Shown here: positions 1-11,178 of the stretch, one piece after another
Layout: every line of letters starts with the position of its first letter
How positions within the stretch are numbered: position 1 is the stretch's first letter
Source: Symsagittifera roscoffensis
Taxonomy: Eukaryota > Xenacoelomorpha > Acoela > Convolutidae
Assembly (NCBI RefSeq): GCF_963678635.1
Contig: NW_026971023.1
Span: forward strand, 64,001 to 104,979
Reading direction: 5' to 3'
DNA length: 40,979 nucleotides
The notes under the pieces: model-generated
The model's database searches: none
What the model was told of the DNA's origin: nothing
The model's input: the letters and a program-made list of their open reading frames with translations, nothing else
Made by a program: the position numbers and the translations under genes

Positions 1-213
1 CTAAATAATGAAACTTATTAATTAGAAAAATAAACTAAATATCGAAAGTTATTGCTCTACTTTTGATAACCAATTCTTTCTGTTGGTTTTGTTATTTTGT
101 AGAATTTGGGTCATGTTTTTTGAAAAAAATATTTTCAAATACAGGGACCTGAATTGAATATAAAAATAAAAACAGTTTATAATTTAAGTTTCAAGGGACA
201 AAAATAAAATTAC
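1..213 (-). other. TRPM-like gene intron, partial
   Basis: AT-rich sequence downstream (gene sense) of the donor at 213. No coding sequence or repeat was recognised in it; the next channel exon must be outside the window. Confidence 0.6.
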
Positions 214-372
214 CTATCGCTATGCAGATGAAGTATATGAGGTCCGGAATCATTTTGGCAATCATGACTACCTTTAGTCCCAAGTACTCGTGCTTCTGAT
301 AAGCACTAGAAAGCCGAATAATGAACATCGTCAAGGAACACACATAGAACCCATGTGCCACACCCAAAAGAC
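214..372 (-). CDS. TRPM-family channel, exon with S3/S4 to S5
   Basis: Fifty-three codons' worth of sequence on the minus strand, read after an acceptor ending TTGTTCTGCAG. The first two bases complete the Gly codon split at 5081. The translation LLGVAHGFYVCSLTMFIIRL continues into KHEYLGLKVVMIAKMIPDLI and YFICIAI. This fits TRPM S3-S4 ('R-x-x-x-x-F-x-x-N-K-x-L-G-P') and the S4-S5/S5 segment ('V-x-M-I-x-K-M-I-x-D-x-x-x-F'). The donor is GTAATT after 214, leaving one base of a split codon. The pore helix, selectivity filter, S6 and TRP box must lie before position 1. The intron to the previous exon (373-5080) contains an inverted-repeat element and a possible nested exon. Confidence 0.88.
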
Positions 373-2008
373 CTGCAGAACAACAGATAACTAAAATTAA
401 TCTGAAATCTTGTTTTATATTTTTCCTCAAATAAAAAAGTCATCCTATAAAAGTGTCATCATTAAATAAAAAAGTCGATGTTATAATTTTTATAGAATTA
501 TGTTTTGCGAGTTGACGTGTGGCAAGCCGTTGCCTTTGGAATAAAAAAACTTCATTACAAGACAAACCTCTCTAAAAAGGTTATTTATCAAAACATCATC
601 ACCCAAGAACACGGAAAAACCAAAACTAATTTTTAAAATATATTATAACTGTGATCAAAAAGCTTCAATTGCGTGAGTAGTTAATTCTTTGGAATGCTAT
701 AGTTTGCTCCAACTTTTCAATAACAGAAAACAATCTGGAACAGAGCACCTACAGCTACATTTACATGACTCTCTAGTTGAAAAAAATGTTTTGCTTTAGG
801 TAAGCAGGCCCTCTTCATCAATTTACTGGAGTATAATCTATCGCTCCACTGTGATATATTCAATGCCCTGAAAAACATTAAGATCTTGAAGTTTTTCTTT
901 ATTCGCAATGAAAAGATAAAGCTAGAATTAATATCTAGTAAATGTGTAATTGAAAGTCTTGGGATTAACATTTTTCAGTGGAAACCATAAACATAAGCCT
1001 TGTAAGTTTCCCAACAAGCTGTTATTGGGTTTCTAGTTTGGGAAAATCACCAAATATGCCTTGTCATTAATTATTATTACCAAATAATTTTATATCATTT
1101 GTACAGTGTGCTACACGTGAAACTAATTTAAAAAGTTTCTCACCAATGGGTTATGATTAACTCCATCCGACAACCTGAAACCCTGTTTACATATTAAACA
1201 CTTCATCTGATATTCTAACAATATGCATAAAAATCCAGCAGTTAAACCTTTGCTTTTGTTCGATATTCTGAAGTTCATATTGCAACTCACCCTATTGCAT
1301 CTAATCTTTTTGTGATTCAGCTAGGTTCGACTAGCGCGCTGAAGAAAAACACTGCATATATGACTTTCACCGGTAAAATTAGGCTGCATTGTCTGTCTGC
1401 TAACAATATGTTCTTTTCAAACATGTTTTGTTACCAATCCCTAATTTTTTGCATATTCATGGTACATTATCAAAATATGTTTTAAATTTCATTACAGTTG
1501 CGGATTCCACGACAACGCAATTTCACTGTTCGCATACATTCTATTTTTTTTGCGTATTCCGCAAATTGCTCCAACTAATTGCAAAAATGGCGCCGTTTGG
1601 AGTAATTTTGAACGCTCCATTGATTTATCTATTTGTCCGAGAAATTTGAAACAGCAACGATGGTAAAAAAAATTTGCACATTTACGGAATTTGCCGCAAT
1701 TCTGATTTTGGCCTAGTGCAGAATCCAATTAAAGTTCACATATCATACAGTTTGGCCTCGTAATGGTTAGCTATAGCGGTGCAGTATTATTTAGTATCTG
1801 TCAAATCGATGTTTCACATTACTTAAGGCATTACTTAAGGTTAAAAATTTTGTGACTCAAGGTACTCACCAGAAGCAAAATCTGGGTAAAACAGAATCAT
1901 TCAACAGTGCCATGGACTCAACCTACTTTGAGTTCACACACGATTTGATATTGTCGAACGGAGTCAAGAAAGATCCAAAAATGATTGAGAGAGCATTGGG
2001 CGAAGAAC

Positions 2009-2941
2009 CCCGGGTTGACCTCCATACACCGAAAATGCTTATCATACAATTCCATACATCAAGTGTATGGAAAACTGTTTGTCATACAATTTTCATACAA
2101 TTTCAAAAAATCATTGGAAAAAGATTCTTATTAATTTCTGCGGCAATGTGATCTAATTAAAACAGTCTAGTGGGAAAGAACAATTTTTTTTTTTGGAAAA
2201 AACGTTTATCATACAATTTCCATACATGAAAATTGTATGATAAACGTTTTTCCATCAAATCAAAAATTTTAAAAATCTTTCGAAAGCTGTTTGTAATCAA
2301 GTTTTAATTAGTTAGAAGCATTTTGTCCTTCATTGAGAGCACTTTCGAATCCAAAAACGAAATTTTACTTTGTAACTAAAAATAGTTTATCATACAGTTT
2401 CCATACATGAAAATTGTATGGTAAACGTTTTTCCATATAAGGCAAAATTTTTAAAAATCTTTCGAAAGCTGTTTGTAACCAAGTTTTAATTAGTTAGGAG
2501 CTTTTTTGCTTCACTGAGAGCACTTCCGACTCCAAAGACAAAAATTTCACTTTTAAGCTAAAAATTGCTTGTCATACAGTTTCCATATATGATATTTGTA
2601 TGACAAGCATTTTTTTCCCAGAAGTTTTCAGCATACCAAAACTGCTTAGGAAAAGTTTTTCAAATTTCCATTTATGACAATTTGTTAGTCATACAATTTC
2701 CATATATGATATTTGTATGACAAGCATTTTTTTCCCAGAAGTTTTCAGCATACCAAAACTGCTTAGGAAAAGTTTTTCAAATTTCCATTTATGACAATTT
2801 GTTAGTCATACAATTTCCATAAATGGAAAAATGTTTATCAAAGAGATTTCATACAATGTTCTGTACGTATGGAATTGTATGACAAGAAATTTTTCATTAA
2901 TGGAAATTGTATGTATGATTAGAAGTTTTGGTCAACCCGGG
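2009..2941. mobile_element. Small inverted-repeat element with internal palindromes (MITE/foldback-like)
   Basis: The ends are a perfect 12-bp inverted pair: CCCGGGTTGACC at 2009-2020 and its reverse complement at 2930-2941. The inside is built from repeated imperfect palindromes around the words CATACAATTTCCATA and TTGTATGATAAAC, each able to fold into a hairpin (near 2205-2250, 2385-2435, 2570-2610, 2690-2730, 2805-2890). It has no coding capacity. I could not identify a clear target-site duplication: the bases outside the two ends do not match obviously. The size, termini and lack of genes fit a non-autonomous DNA transposon; the family is unknown. Confidence 0.65.
2571..2804. repeat. 117-bp tandem duplication inside the inverted-repeat element
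   Basis: Two adjacent 117-bp copies (2571-2687 and 2688-2804) differ by eye at a single base (2579 versus 2696). A third partial start follows at 2805. Such near-identity in otherwise diverged repeats points to a recent local duplication. Confidence 0.85.
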
Positions 2942-3166
2942 ACATTAATAACTAAAGAAGCCTCATAAAACTTGTTAGTTTTCTGAGATTAAAAAAAATC
3001 AGAATACAAGACACTAAGCAAAACGCTACTATTAAAAAACACAAGTTGAAGAAACCCAGGTAAAGAGGTTGAATCTTCAATCGTGAAAACCAGAACGTCA
3101 ATTGAGTAAATTGAGATTGGAGGCAAGCAACGCATCAACAAGAAGAGCGAATTGTCTAAGACTTAC

Positions 3167-3352
3167 ACTTGAAACAACAATATCGATATTCTGTGACATT
3201 GTAGCGACGGATGTCTGGCCTACTCCGTGATTAACAGATGATTTACTAATGAACGACCCCATTGCAGCACGATCAGCATCATCAAATTGTTTGCTGACAC
3301 ACTGTACGTAGAAAACAGCCGCAAATTTCTTTGCCACTATTTCGATTGACAT
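3167..3352 (-). CDS. Possible exon of an unrecognised gene nested in the channel intron
   Basis: On the minus strand an ATG at 3352 opens 62 codons that end exactly at a consensus donor (AAGT/GTAAGT, donor bases 3166-3161). The translation starts MSIEIVAKKFAAVFYVQCV and is balanced in composition, unlike the surrounding AT-rich intron. It contains no motif that I recognise. I did not find a partner exon with a convincing acceptor nearby. It could be a first coding exon of a nested gene, a relic of a mobile element gene, or chance. It is not a plausible TRPM segment. Confidence 0.3.
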
Positions 3353-5080
3353 TATTCAAAAGAATAGTACATCAAATATGAAAAATTTCTACTGTTCGAG
3401 AACCGAGCAAGACGAAGCTGAGCATAACCATTGCATAACCTGAGCAAGACAAGACATCAACCCGACCTGCTGAGCTCAACCAATGTCCAATTAAAAGCAC
3501 AAGCTTCCATAAAGTGGAAAATAAAAATATAAGAGCAACTAAAATCCAAGGAAAGATTACATCAAGAAGCGTTTAACCGAACTTTTTTGAAAAAAAGATG
3601 AAAAAAACACTTCGAAAGATAAAAAGGAGTAATTTTTTCATAATCACTGCTCTAAGGAAATTGAAAGGCACAATTCCAAATCAAAGCAAAATAGTGGAAC
3701 AATCAGGTCCACAAGAGACGAAAAAAGGTTTGTTTTAAACTATGAATTCATGTTGTTTTCTTTTTCCTGCAAAATATGATAAACTTATAAGCTGTAGAGA
3801 CAAATGAAACAGGAGCAAACACTCACAAAAACATACAATCTCATTCTCTCCAAAATCGGTGAAAACAATTGAGATTTTCAGAGAACCTTCTCAATCATTG
3901 TTGGAAGACCATAACCAGTCTTCAACAAAAGCACCAAACTGGCCTTCAGAAGCTGACAAAAGATGGAAACAAAAATCCGTAATCGCGAAGAACTATTTAT
4001 AATAGAAAAAAAAACATTAAAGTATAATAGAATGCGACGCAAGCCAAACAGGCGTAACAGAAGACCCAGTAGAAGAAACCGAAGCAAAGTTAAATTAAGG
4101 CTGAGTACAAATACTGGTCGATTGAGCTCCAACAGTCCGAAAATTTTATTATTGCGCTTCCTAGATTCTTCCAGCTGGACTATGATTAAGCAGAGTAAGA
4201 TGTGATGATTGACCTGGAAAAACTGCCAGATATATCCGAATCTGATAATTCTTATTGTGACGTTTTAGACAAGGAAGGTGTTTAGACAAAGAGTGTGGTT
4301 TGAAAAGTGATATTGAACGCGCAAAAGCGGCCCGATATAATAAAAGTTCCACCTCCCCGCAACAATCCGGATTTGATTTTAAAATTTTTAAAAACCTATT
4401 CATTAGGAACTCACATTGACTGGTTTCTAAATTAGTTTTTTTCATTACTCATAGAGTTATAACTATTCAATAATATGTTTTTGAGTTCACTAAAATAAAC
4501 TAATTTTTATATTTTACAAGGTTCCAAATTACTTGCTTTTAAACTTGAAAACAGTTTACATAGGAGCTCCAACGTCATTGGTTTTAACTTTATTAGGAAC
4601 AAGTTAGCACATGTAGGGAATATATATAAAGGTTCCTGTGTTCATAGGGGAACAAGTTTGTTTTTACTGAAAAATGGGTAGATACCCAGGCAACAAGCTC
4701 CTCTACTCGACCCTTAAACCCCCAAAGAAGTCCTTTTTTAGTACTAATTTAGGAAGTCAACCTTTTTCTAACAACTCCATGAGCACTCTTGCTAACAAAT
4801 TTCGAGGAACAAATTTTATGCGCCAACAAAATGTACGTGTGTTGAGAAAGTGATATCAAATATGGCCTTGATAGCTTTTGTGAAGTTTTCGGAAATTTGA
4901 GAGGGCTTAAGAGAGTTTTAAAAATTTTATGAGAAGTGTTCTATAATCCGCAAAAAAATTATAGATCCTTATCTGATTCTCAATAATGCAAAATCTATCC
5001 GGTGTAAATATCCAAAACCTTTCAAAAATGGCTGGAAAAATAAAGATTAATATTAAGAGCAGTTGATTGCGCACACTTAC

Positions 5081-5299
5081 CCCAAATTGGTTCAATACGC
5101 ATGGCTGCTCCTATAAAAAAGGTATTGATTGATATCAAGTCCACGTAATTCCACCCCGAGCGGAAGAACATTTTCAAGTTCTTCTTGACGCTCGCATCCA
5201 GAGTATCAGTGTCGAGTAACTGGCGCACTTCCTCCATGGCAGCAGTCACTACATATACCATCGCGTAGTATTCTCCTACTCGAGGTTCATGCTCAAGTC
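5081..5299 (-). CDS. TRPM-family channel, exon with S2 helix and S2-S3 linker
   Basis: Seventy-three codons' worth of sequence. It begins with two bases that complete the Gly codon split at 37172, after an acceptor ending TGTTTCTCAG. It reads YAMVYVVTAAMEEVRQLL, which is the TRPM S2 helix (V-x-x-x-x-E-E-x-R-Q-L), then KKNLKMFFRSGWNYVDLISI, the 'F-x-x-x-W-N-x-x-D' S2-S3 linker and S3 start, then FFIGAAMRIEPIWG. The donor GTAAGT follows 5081 with one base of a Gly codon left over, which is completed by the exon at 372. This fit in frame across a 31.9-kb intron is the main evidence that the large intron belongs to one gene. The Glu of 'EE.RQ' sits where Ca2+-binding acidic residues occur in some TRPM channels; whether it binds Ca2+ here is inference. 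Confidence 0.9.
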
Positions 5300-8200
5300 C
5301 TGAGAAACAGATATAGGTAAACTTCGAGCTTTTCCAGGGTAAAAAGATTTGCTTAAAAACTTCTATGAAAAAAGGTTGAATGAGCCATTTCTTAATTACG
5401 AGTTTTCATCGAGTTACAACGGTAAAAATGGACGAAATGACAACCAAGGACGTATGTGCTACCTCTTTTGTGCCAACGCTTAGTGTTATAATCGCTTGAG
5501 TTTTTCAAATTCAAAATTCAAAACTAAATGAGATAAAACTTTGATAAAATTTGGCCTCTTTTGCTAAAAATTTGATAAAACTTGGCCTCATTCAGCTGAT
5601 GCTGCCAAGAATTGGGCTAATTCAGCTCGGTTTCTGAAAATTAGTCTCGTGCAGCAACCTCCATACAAAAGAACAAAATAGAGACGAAAAACTACTCAGA
5701 TTGTAATCACATCGTTGAAACTTTAAAAACTTTAACTTATGTCATCGGCAATCTTTTTCAAAATTTACTCGTAGCAAAATTGTGTCTAGTATGATAACTT
5801 AACCTAAAAGACTCTTCCGTTCATCGCCCAAAGATTCTTTCTTTTGGTGTTCCTTTAAGAAATTCAGTTTTGACCAATCGGCGCCTACTTTTTTCAGAAG
5901 AGGACTAGTAGGGACTAATTTCTAGCCAAATTTCTAGCCAAAAAAATGGTTGAAACGTCGTTTTTGCATGTTTTGGCATAGTAAGGTATCTATGATGATT
6001 GAAGAGAGCTCAGATACCGAATTTGGTAGAGCTGGAATAACTCAATTTGACATAATAGACTTATTTTTTTAGACTACTTTGATGGTTTTTGCTGTCGCTA
6101 TAAAAATACGAGGATTTTGTGAGTTTGTGATACAATTTAACTAGAGACAGACACACATCCAAAGATTAGGAAAGGAAGATGGTAGGGGGGCACATGTTTA
6201 CACTTGTTTGGAAAGTAATTTTGTCTGTTCTACTAATATCAGGCAATTTTTCTAACTAAATTTGAGTATCCCATTTGGCTCCTATGACATAGTTTCTTTC
6301 CATCTGCGCTAAATTTTCTTGAATAATGTAGAACATTTTCGATGTTTGAAATCTGTGTCTCTTAAATTATATTTTAAATATTTTTCTTGAACAATTACAA
6401 TCAGTTACTTTCAATTTAGTTTCAACATTTTATGAGAGCTAGCAATGAGCAGAATAAAAAAACCTCGGAGAACAATCAGACAACAATTAAAGATGGTTCT
6501 AAGCTAATGTCGTTCAACTTAGAAATTTGTCCTAGATGCTTTTTTTCTTTAGACATTTTTTCAGTCTGTTTTTGCTTGAAGAAATAGTTAATAAAGCACA
6601 TTAACAAAAGTTAATGGATATGTTTATTCGAGAGAAAGTATAGAAAAACTGTTTTTGTAATTATCATCATTCGAGAGGCTTCTTATGATTGTTTTCATAA
6701 TCTTTTCTAATTATTTTGTCTGACTCAGTTCGTCGTCTAGAATGATGATTGAACCAATAGTTTATTAGACCAGCTAATGTTATAATACATTTAATTGTAG
6801 CTGATAAAAAAACAAGAAAAAAGAGAAAACAAGGAAACCAAAAAAAGACATTTTGTTGAAAAAAAAAAAAACTTATTTTTATCACGTTGCTTAAACAATT
6901 TTCTGAATTTTTAATAGTCCAACTCTGAAACAGTATTTCCACTGAGTCAAATTACGTCAAATTTGAATCTTTAGAGGCTTTTTAAAATCGGATACCGTTT
7001 TTGACGTCCCATTCACTTTTTAAAAGTTAAACTTGTATCAAGCTCTACGAAGTAGTTAGACCATAGAGGAAAGATGCCCGAGGGAAAACAAGCCCGACCT
7101 GATGGCACCAACTGACAGAGTGCGACTCTTTTTCCCCACGCCATCTAAGAGTATGTTTTTGCTCTTTCCAAGGGAAATATGCCAGAAAATTGTGAAAGAG
7201 CTCGAAAAATGCGCAAAACTATGCAGATGATTTCATTTTTTATTCATGCGTTCTAATATTTCAATTTTCATTCATGGTTTAATGTGAAAGAACATGTGTG
7301 AAAGAGCAAAAACATACTCTTCCATTTGATTTTGGGCTCTTTTCCAGTTTCCCTACCCCTTTCAAAATCATTTTTTTTACCGTCTTCATAGTGCAATGAT
7401 ATTTGGCGCGGTGAACAAATTGACAACATTGAGCAGATTTGTTCTTCATACTTTACATCGCAACATGACGCATTTAGCCACAATAACACGTAAAACAAAC
7501 ATAAAACTCGGCATTTTCTAAGGGGGGAACTGGAAAAAAGCCTGATTTTGCAGACTTTATAAATTTTAGCGTTATTTATAAGCTTCAAAAACGCCGGCTG
7601 CTCTTTGGTTTTTTGTCAGCTCCTCATGTCATAAGAAACCATCAGTCCGCCTAAACGATGGCACATTTATTTCGATATTCAAAAATAGTGTGAAAATGCT
7701 ACGTGACTTAATTTACTTTCGACCTCGAAAAAATTAATGAATAAAAAAAATGGATCAGAAAAATTAGGTATATAAAAGCAAAAAAGTCTATATTATAGAA
7801 AAGAACTCGGTTGAAAATTTATTCTAAAAATGTTAGGAATTTCGTAGTTAAAAACAAGCTTGTGTATTTTACGTGAGAACGAGTCATGATAGAAAAAGAT
7901 TGTTTTCAAATATTATTTTAAGTAAGCAATTAAAACAAAATTTTTTATGGCTCCTTTTCCTTTTCCCTCACCTGCAAATTCTTACATATAAAACTGTTGA
8001 CCAATTTTTCCGATTAATATGAAACTTTACATATAGACTAATAAGGCCACGCAAACATATTTGGTCTTCAAAACCAACCTTTTAAAACCACTCGTTACAT
8101 TTTATATTGGAGCTTGTGTGAGGTGGGGGAAAAGAAAAAGATCCTTTTGTATGTTAGTGTTGTTTTGCAATACAACAAGTGAAAATAACAAATAAAATGA

Positions 8201-8394
8201 ATAGTTCGGAAAAAAACGTCAACTTATTTCATATTATACGATTTTCTTAAATTGCGAATTAGACCTACCAAACTGATATCATGAAAACCGATAAGAAAAA
8301 TACTATCCCGGATACATCCCAATGCACAGTATCATGCTTTAGGATTAGGATAAAGTTGCCTAAAACTTAAAGAAAAGTGGGATAAAATAGCACT
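5300..8394 (-). other. TRPM-like intron sequence without a recognised gene
   Basis: AT-rich sequence of the large intron, upstream (plus-strand sense) of the satellite. It contains a short direct repeat around GATAAAATTTGGCCTC (about 5535-5600) and the 22-bp inverted repeat pair listed separately. The ORFs longer than 70 codons here (for example 7588-7268 minus) have intron-like composition and no family signature. Confidence 0.6.
7147..7321. repeat. 22-bp perfect inverted repeat pair
   Basis: Positions 7147-7168 (starting AAGAGTATGTTTTTGC) are the exact reverse complement of 7300-7321. The arms are separated by about 130 bp. It could be a small hairpin or the termini of a very short non-autonomous element; no target duplication was seen. 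Confidence 0.8.
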
Positions 8395-10240
8395 TCCTTT
8401 TTTGCTCGCTTTATACGTTGCATAGTACCGTTCACATTGTGTGAACCAATTTTTGCAACGTTTCAAAATTTCATCTATAAGGAATTAGATTCAATTTTTG
8501 TGAACACGTTTTTTCAATGTTTAAAAATTTTTTCTCCGCATGCATGGTTATGAGATTTTGTTCACAAAATGTGAACAGAATAAGGACATGTATAAAAAAA
8601 ATAGAATAAAAGAAATTAAAAATTAACCAGAGAGATTGAATCCGAATGCTTGCTTGTGATTGGTCAATTGAAACCTGGCACTTTGATTGGTCAATTTTGG
8701 TGCCGATTTGAATATCTCTTCATAAGGAGGAAAATAATTTATTCCAAAACACACAAATTTGTTCGTTGACTTCTTTTTCATTTATAAAATTAAAAAATAA
8801 AATTATTCCTGCTAAAAATATTTCTTCGTTTACAAAGTTGGTCCCCCATTCATGGTTGAGGAAATTTGTTCACAAAAGGAACAGATTAAAGACATGTATA
8901 AAAAACCCGAAAAAAAAAATAAAATAAAAAAATAACATGGAGGGTGTGAATAAGAATGTTTGCATGTGAGTGGTCATTTTTTTGTGGTTTTGAATAGCTT
9001 CTTTATACGGCGGAAACTTTTTTCCAAATTGCACTGTTTATTAGATGCCTTCTTTTCATCTATAAGATTGAAAAACATAATTGTATCTTCTAAAAAATGT
9101 CAATTAGGTAAAACATTGAATAAAAATGGTTGACATTTTGTGAAAAATTTGTTTCAACGTTTAAAAACTTGCTCTCCTCATGGTTGGAAATTTTTGATCG
9201 CAAAAAGTGAACAGAATAAAGACAGGTAAAAAAAATTATACAGAAATTTAAACCAGAAGCGATTAAATGAGAATGCTTGCTTGTAAAAGGTCAACCTAAA
9301 CCTTGTACTCCGATAGGTCATTCTTTCTGTCGATTTGAAAATTTTCTTTATAAGCAGGAAAACACTTTTTGTTGAGAAATTTTTTGAACAAAATGTTTAA
9401 AAAAATAAAAACATGTACGAAAAAATCAAAAATGAAATAAAATAAAATAAAAATTAACCAGGAGATATTGAGTAAAAATGCTTGCTTGTGATTGCTCATT
9501 TGAAACCTGGTACTTTTATTGGTTAGTTTTGGTGTCAAATGAAGTATGAGTATCTCTTCATTAGGAGGAAAATAGTTTATTCCAAAACACGCAACTATGT
9601 TTGTTGACTCCTTTTTTCATATATAGATTTAAGAACTAAGATTGTTCCTGCTAGAAATTGTCAACAAGTTTACATATTGAATAAAACTGTTCACATTTTG
9701 CGAACACTTTTTTTACGTTGAAAATATTATTCCCAATGCATGATTAAAAACTTTTATTCACAAACTTGAGCAGAATAAAAACATGTCTAAAAAACTTTTT
9801 AAAAAAAAGAAAATAAAAATTGGCCAGGGGAGAGTGAATAAGATTGCTTGCTTGCGATTGGTCAGTTTTTGTTTTGATTCGCATGTCTTCTTTTTAAGGA
9901 GGAAAACATATCATTCCAAAACACACAAATTTTTTAGTGCCTCTCTTCGTTTATAAATGTACAAACAGAAAAATTATCCTTAAAAATTATTCTTTGTTGA
10001 ATAAAACCTTTCTTTCAACGTTTAAAATGTCGTTGTACCCATGCATGCTTAAAAAGTTTTCGTTACAAAATGTGAACTGACTAAAGACTTGTTTACACAA
10101 ATTTCAACCACGAGGATTGGGAGAAGGGCTTGATTGTACTTGGAAAGCTTTGTAATGTTGTAAAGTTTCTCATGAAATAGCAATAGATTCACAATTTGTG
10201 AACAGATTTGTTCAAGGTTCAATTTTTTCTTGTGATTTTT
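8395..10240. repeat. Diverged tandem satellite, units of about 190-370 bp
   Basis: A recurring landmark (a run like GTGAACAGAATAAAGACATG followed by A-rich sequence) appears near 8575, 8875, 9205, 9390, 9765 and 10065. Each is followed by 'GCTTGCTTGTGATTGGTCA', by a TCTTTATAAGGAGGAAA stretch and by 'CCAAAACACACAAATTT'. The unit also carries the palindrome TTCACAAAATGTGAA (near 8563). Copies are well diverged and vary in length. The array ends directly at the first recognisable gene of the Polinton-like element, so it may be host satellite or a subterminal repeat of the element. Confidence 0.8.
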
Positions 10241-10241
10241 A

Positions 10242-10388
10242 GAAAATGGAGTTTATGCCCCAGAAAATGACCTTTCCTCAAATGCATCTGGACACTTACA
10301 CTGAAAACACTCTTTCATCATTCTGTACAGCGTTAGGCGAGCCCTTGATTCTTGGAGGGCAATGGTGTGTAAGCCTGCAGAACTAACA
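10242..10388 (+). pseudogene. Start of a Polinton virion-protein-like gene, truncated
   Basis: After TTTTTCTTGTGATTTTTAG the ATG at 10246 opens a frame reading MEFMPQKMTFPQMHLDTYTE and then NTLSSFCTALGEPLILGGQW. This pattern (Asn-Thr, Ser-x-Phe, x-x-Leu, Pro-Leu, Leu-x-Gly-x-Trp-x-V-x-Leu) resembles the conserved N-terminus of a family of proteins commonly found with Polintons and related viruses and usually taken to be a minor capsid or other virion protein. The frame stops at 10386, where the family would continue for several hundred residues; the remainder to 10680 is not readable. This is the leftmost recognisable piece of the element. The family match is from memory of its pattern, so it is moderate. 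Confidence 0.45.
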
Positions 10389-10682
10389 TACCCTTAAAAC
10401 GTTAGAAACGTTAACACTGGGACTTTGGTTTTCACATGTTATAATAAATGGTATAGTAACAATTCTCTCTTGGAAACTACAAAACTTTTGAAGATTTGAT
10501 TCATAGCATGAACACAACGATACATATTTCTCGCGGTCGCCTGAACATAGACCAACATAAAAACTACATGACTAGCAAAATAAACAAGTCTGGAATCTGG
10601 AACAAAAAACCAAAAATTGTAAACTGTTCAAACAATTTGTTTCTATTTTGGGGTTGAGCATGATCTCAGACTTGATCTCAAG

Positions 10683-11000
10683 ATAAAATTCTCATTGGTT
10701 TAGTTCTGAAAGAACTTCCGTTTCCGGTTGATATAGGACGTTATCATCATCAGTTCGTCTATTGTGAGTTCATAGAACTGCAATATGTGGCTAATACAGA
10801 AGAACTCTTGTTGAGAAATTGTCAGCTGTTTGACTCGCGACAAATGCTCTCGTCATTTGAAAATGCCAACTCGTTCACCGGCATTCTTCATCAAATATTT
10901 GATAGTTTACAGAAAAAAATTGTGACAAAGAAACTTATACATATAAGACTGATTGAAATATTTACAGATTTTGGTGATTTATTTCAACTTACAGGTGCTG
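10683..11000 (+). CDS. Unrecognised exon-like open block
   Basis: About 105 codons are open without interruption between a possible acceptor (GATCTCAAG) and a possible donor (GCTG/GTAAAC). Reading includes KELPFPVDIGRYHHQFVYCE and NTEELLLRNCQLFDSRQML. Composition is protein-like and mostly helical, clearly different from flanking AT-rich sequence. I do not recognise the family. It may be part of the virion-protein gene that starts at 10246, or a separate gene of the element. Confidence 0.4.
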
Positions 11001-11178
11001 GTAAACTTTCCTTACTGTTTTGTTTCAAAAAATAACCTTTGAAAACCCAATTTTTTGGTTTCTATTTTGGTAGGCCTGTATGTAAAACAATAGATTGCAT
11101 TGATTGTCTGAACTATAGAATGAGTTTCAGAGGAAAGATGAACTCACAGCAACAAAAATCAAAGTTAAGTAATAGCGA

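Larger units (their letters stand above)
373..5080 (-). other. TRPM-like gene intron (4.7 kb)
   Basis: Intron joined in phase by the exons at 372 and 5081. Apart from the palindrome-filled element at 2009-2941 and the possible exon at 3167-3352, I see only AT-rich sequence. Two weak open stretches on the plus strand (1855-2030 and 3960-4200) resemble no family I know; the second is Arg/Lys-rich. Confidence 0.7.

Noticed and set aside
1852-2151. 99-codon open frame on the plus strand
   Set aside because: Its second half lies within the inverted-repeat element at 2009-2941. The first half is protein-like but matches nothing, and a minus-strand donor-like GTGAGTACC at its start is not supported by an open frame.
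3960-4205. Arg/Lys/Asn-rich open frame on the plus strand
   Set aside because: Repetitive basic composition (RRKPNRRNRRPSRRNRSK) from purine-rich DNA. I considered a retrotransposon RNase H or nucleocapsid relic but no motif supports it.
7268-7588. 106-codon open frame on the minus strand
   Set aside because: Cys/Leu/Phe/Ser-rich reading with no family signature, overlapping the 22-bp inverted repeat and lying inside AT-rich intron; likely chance.
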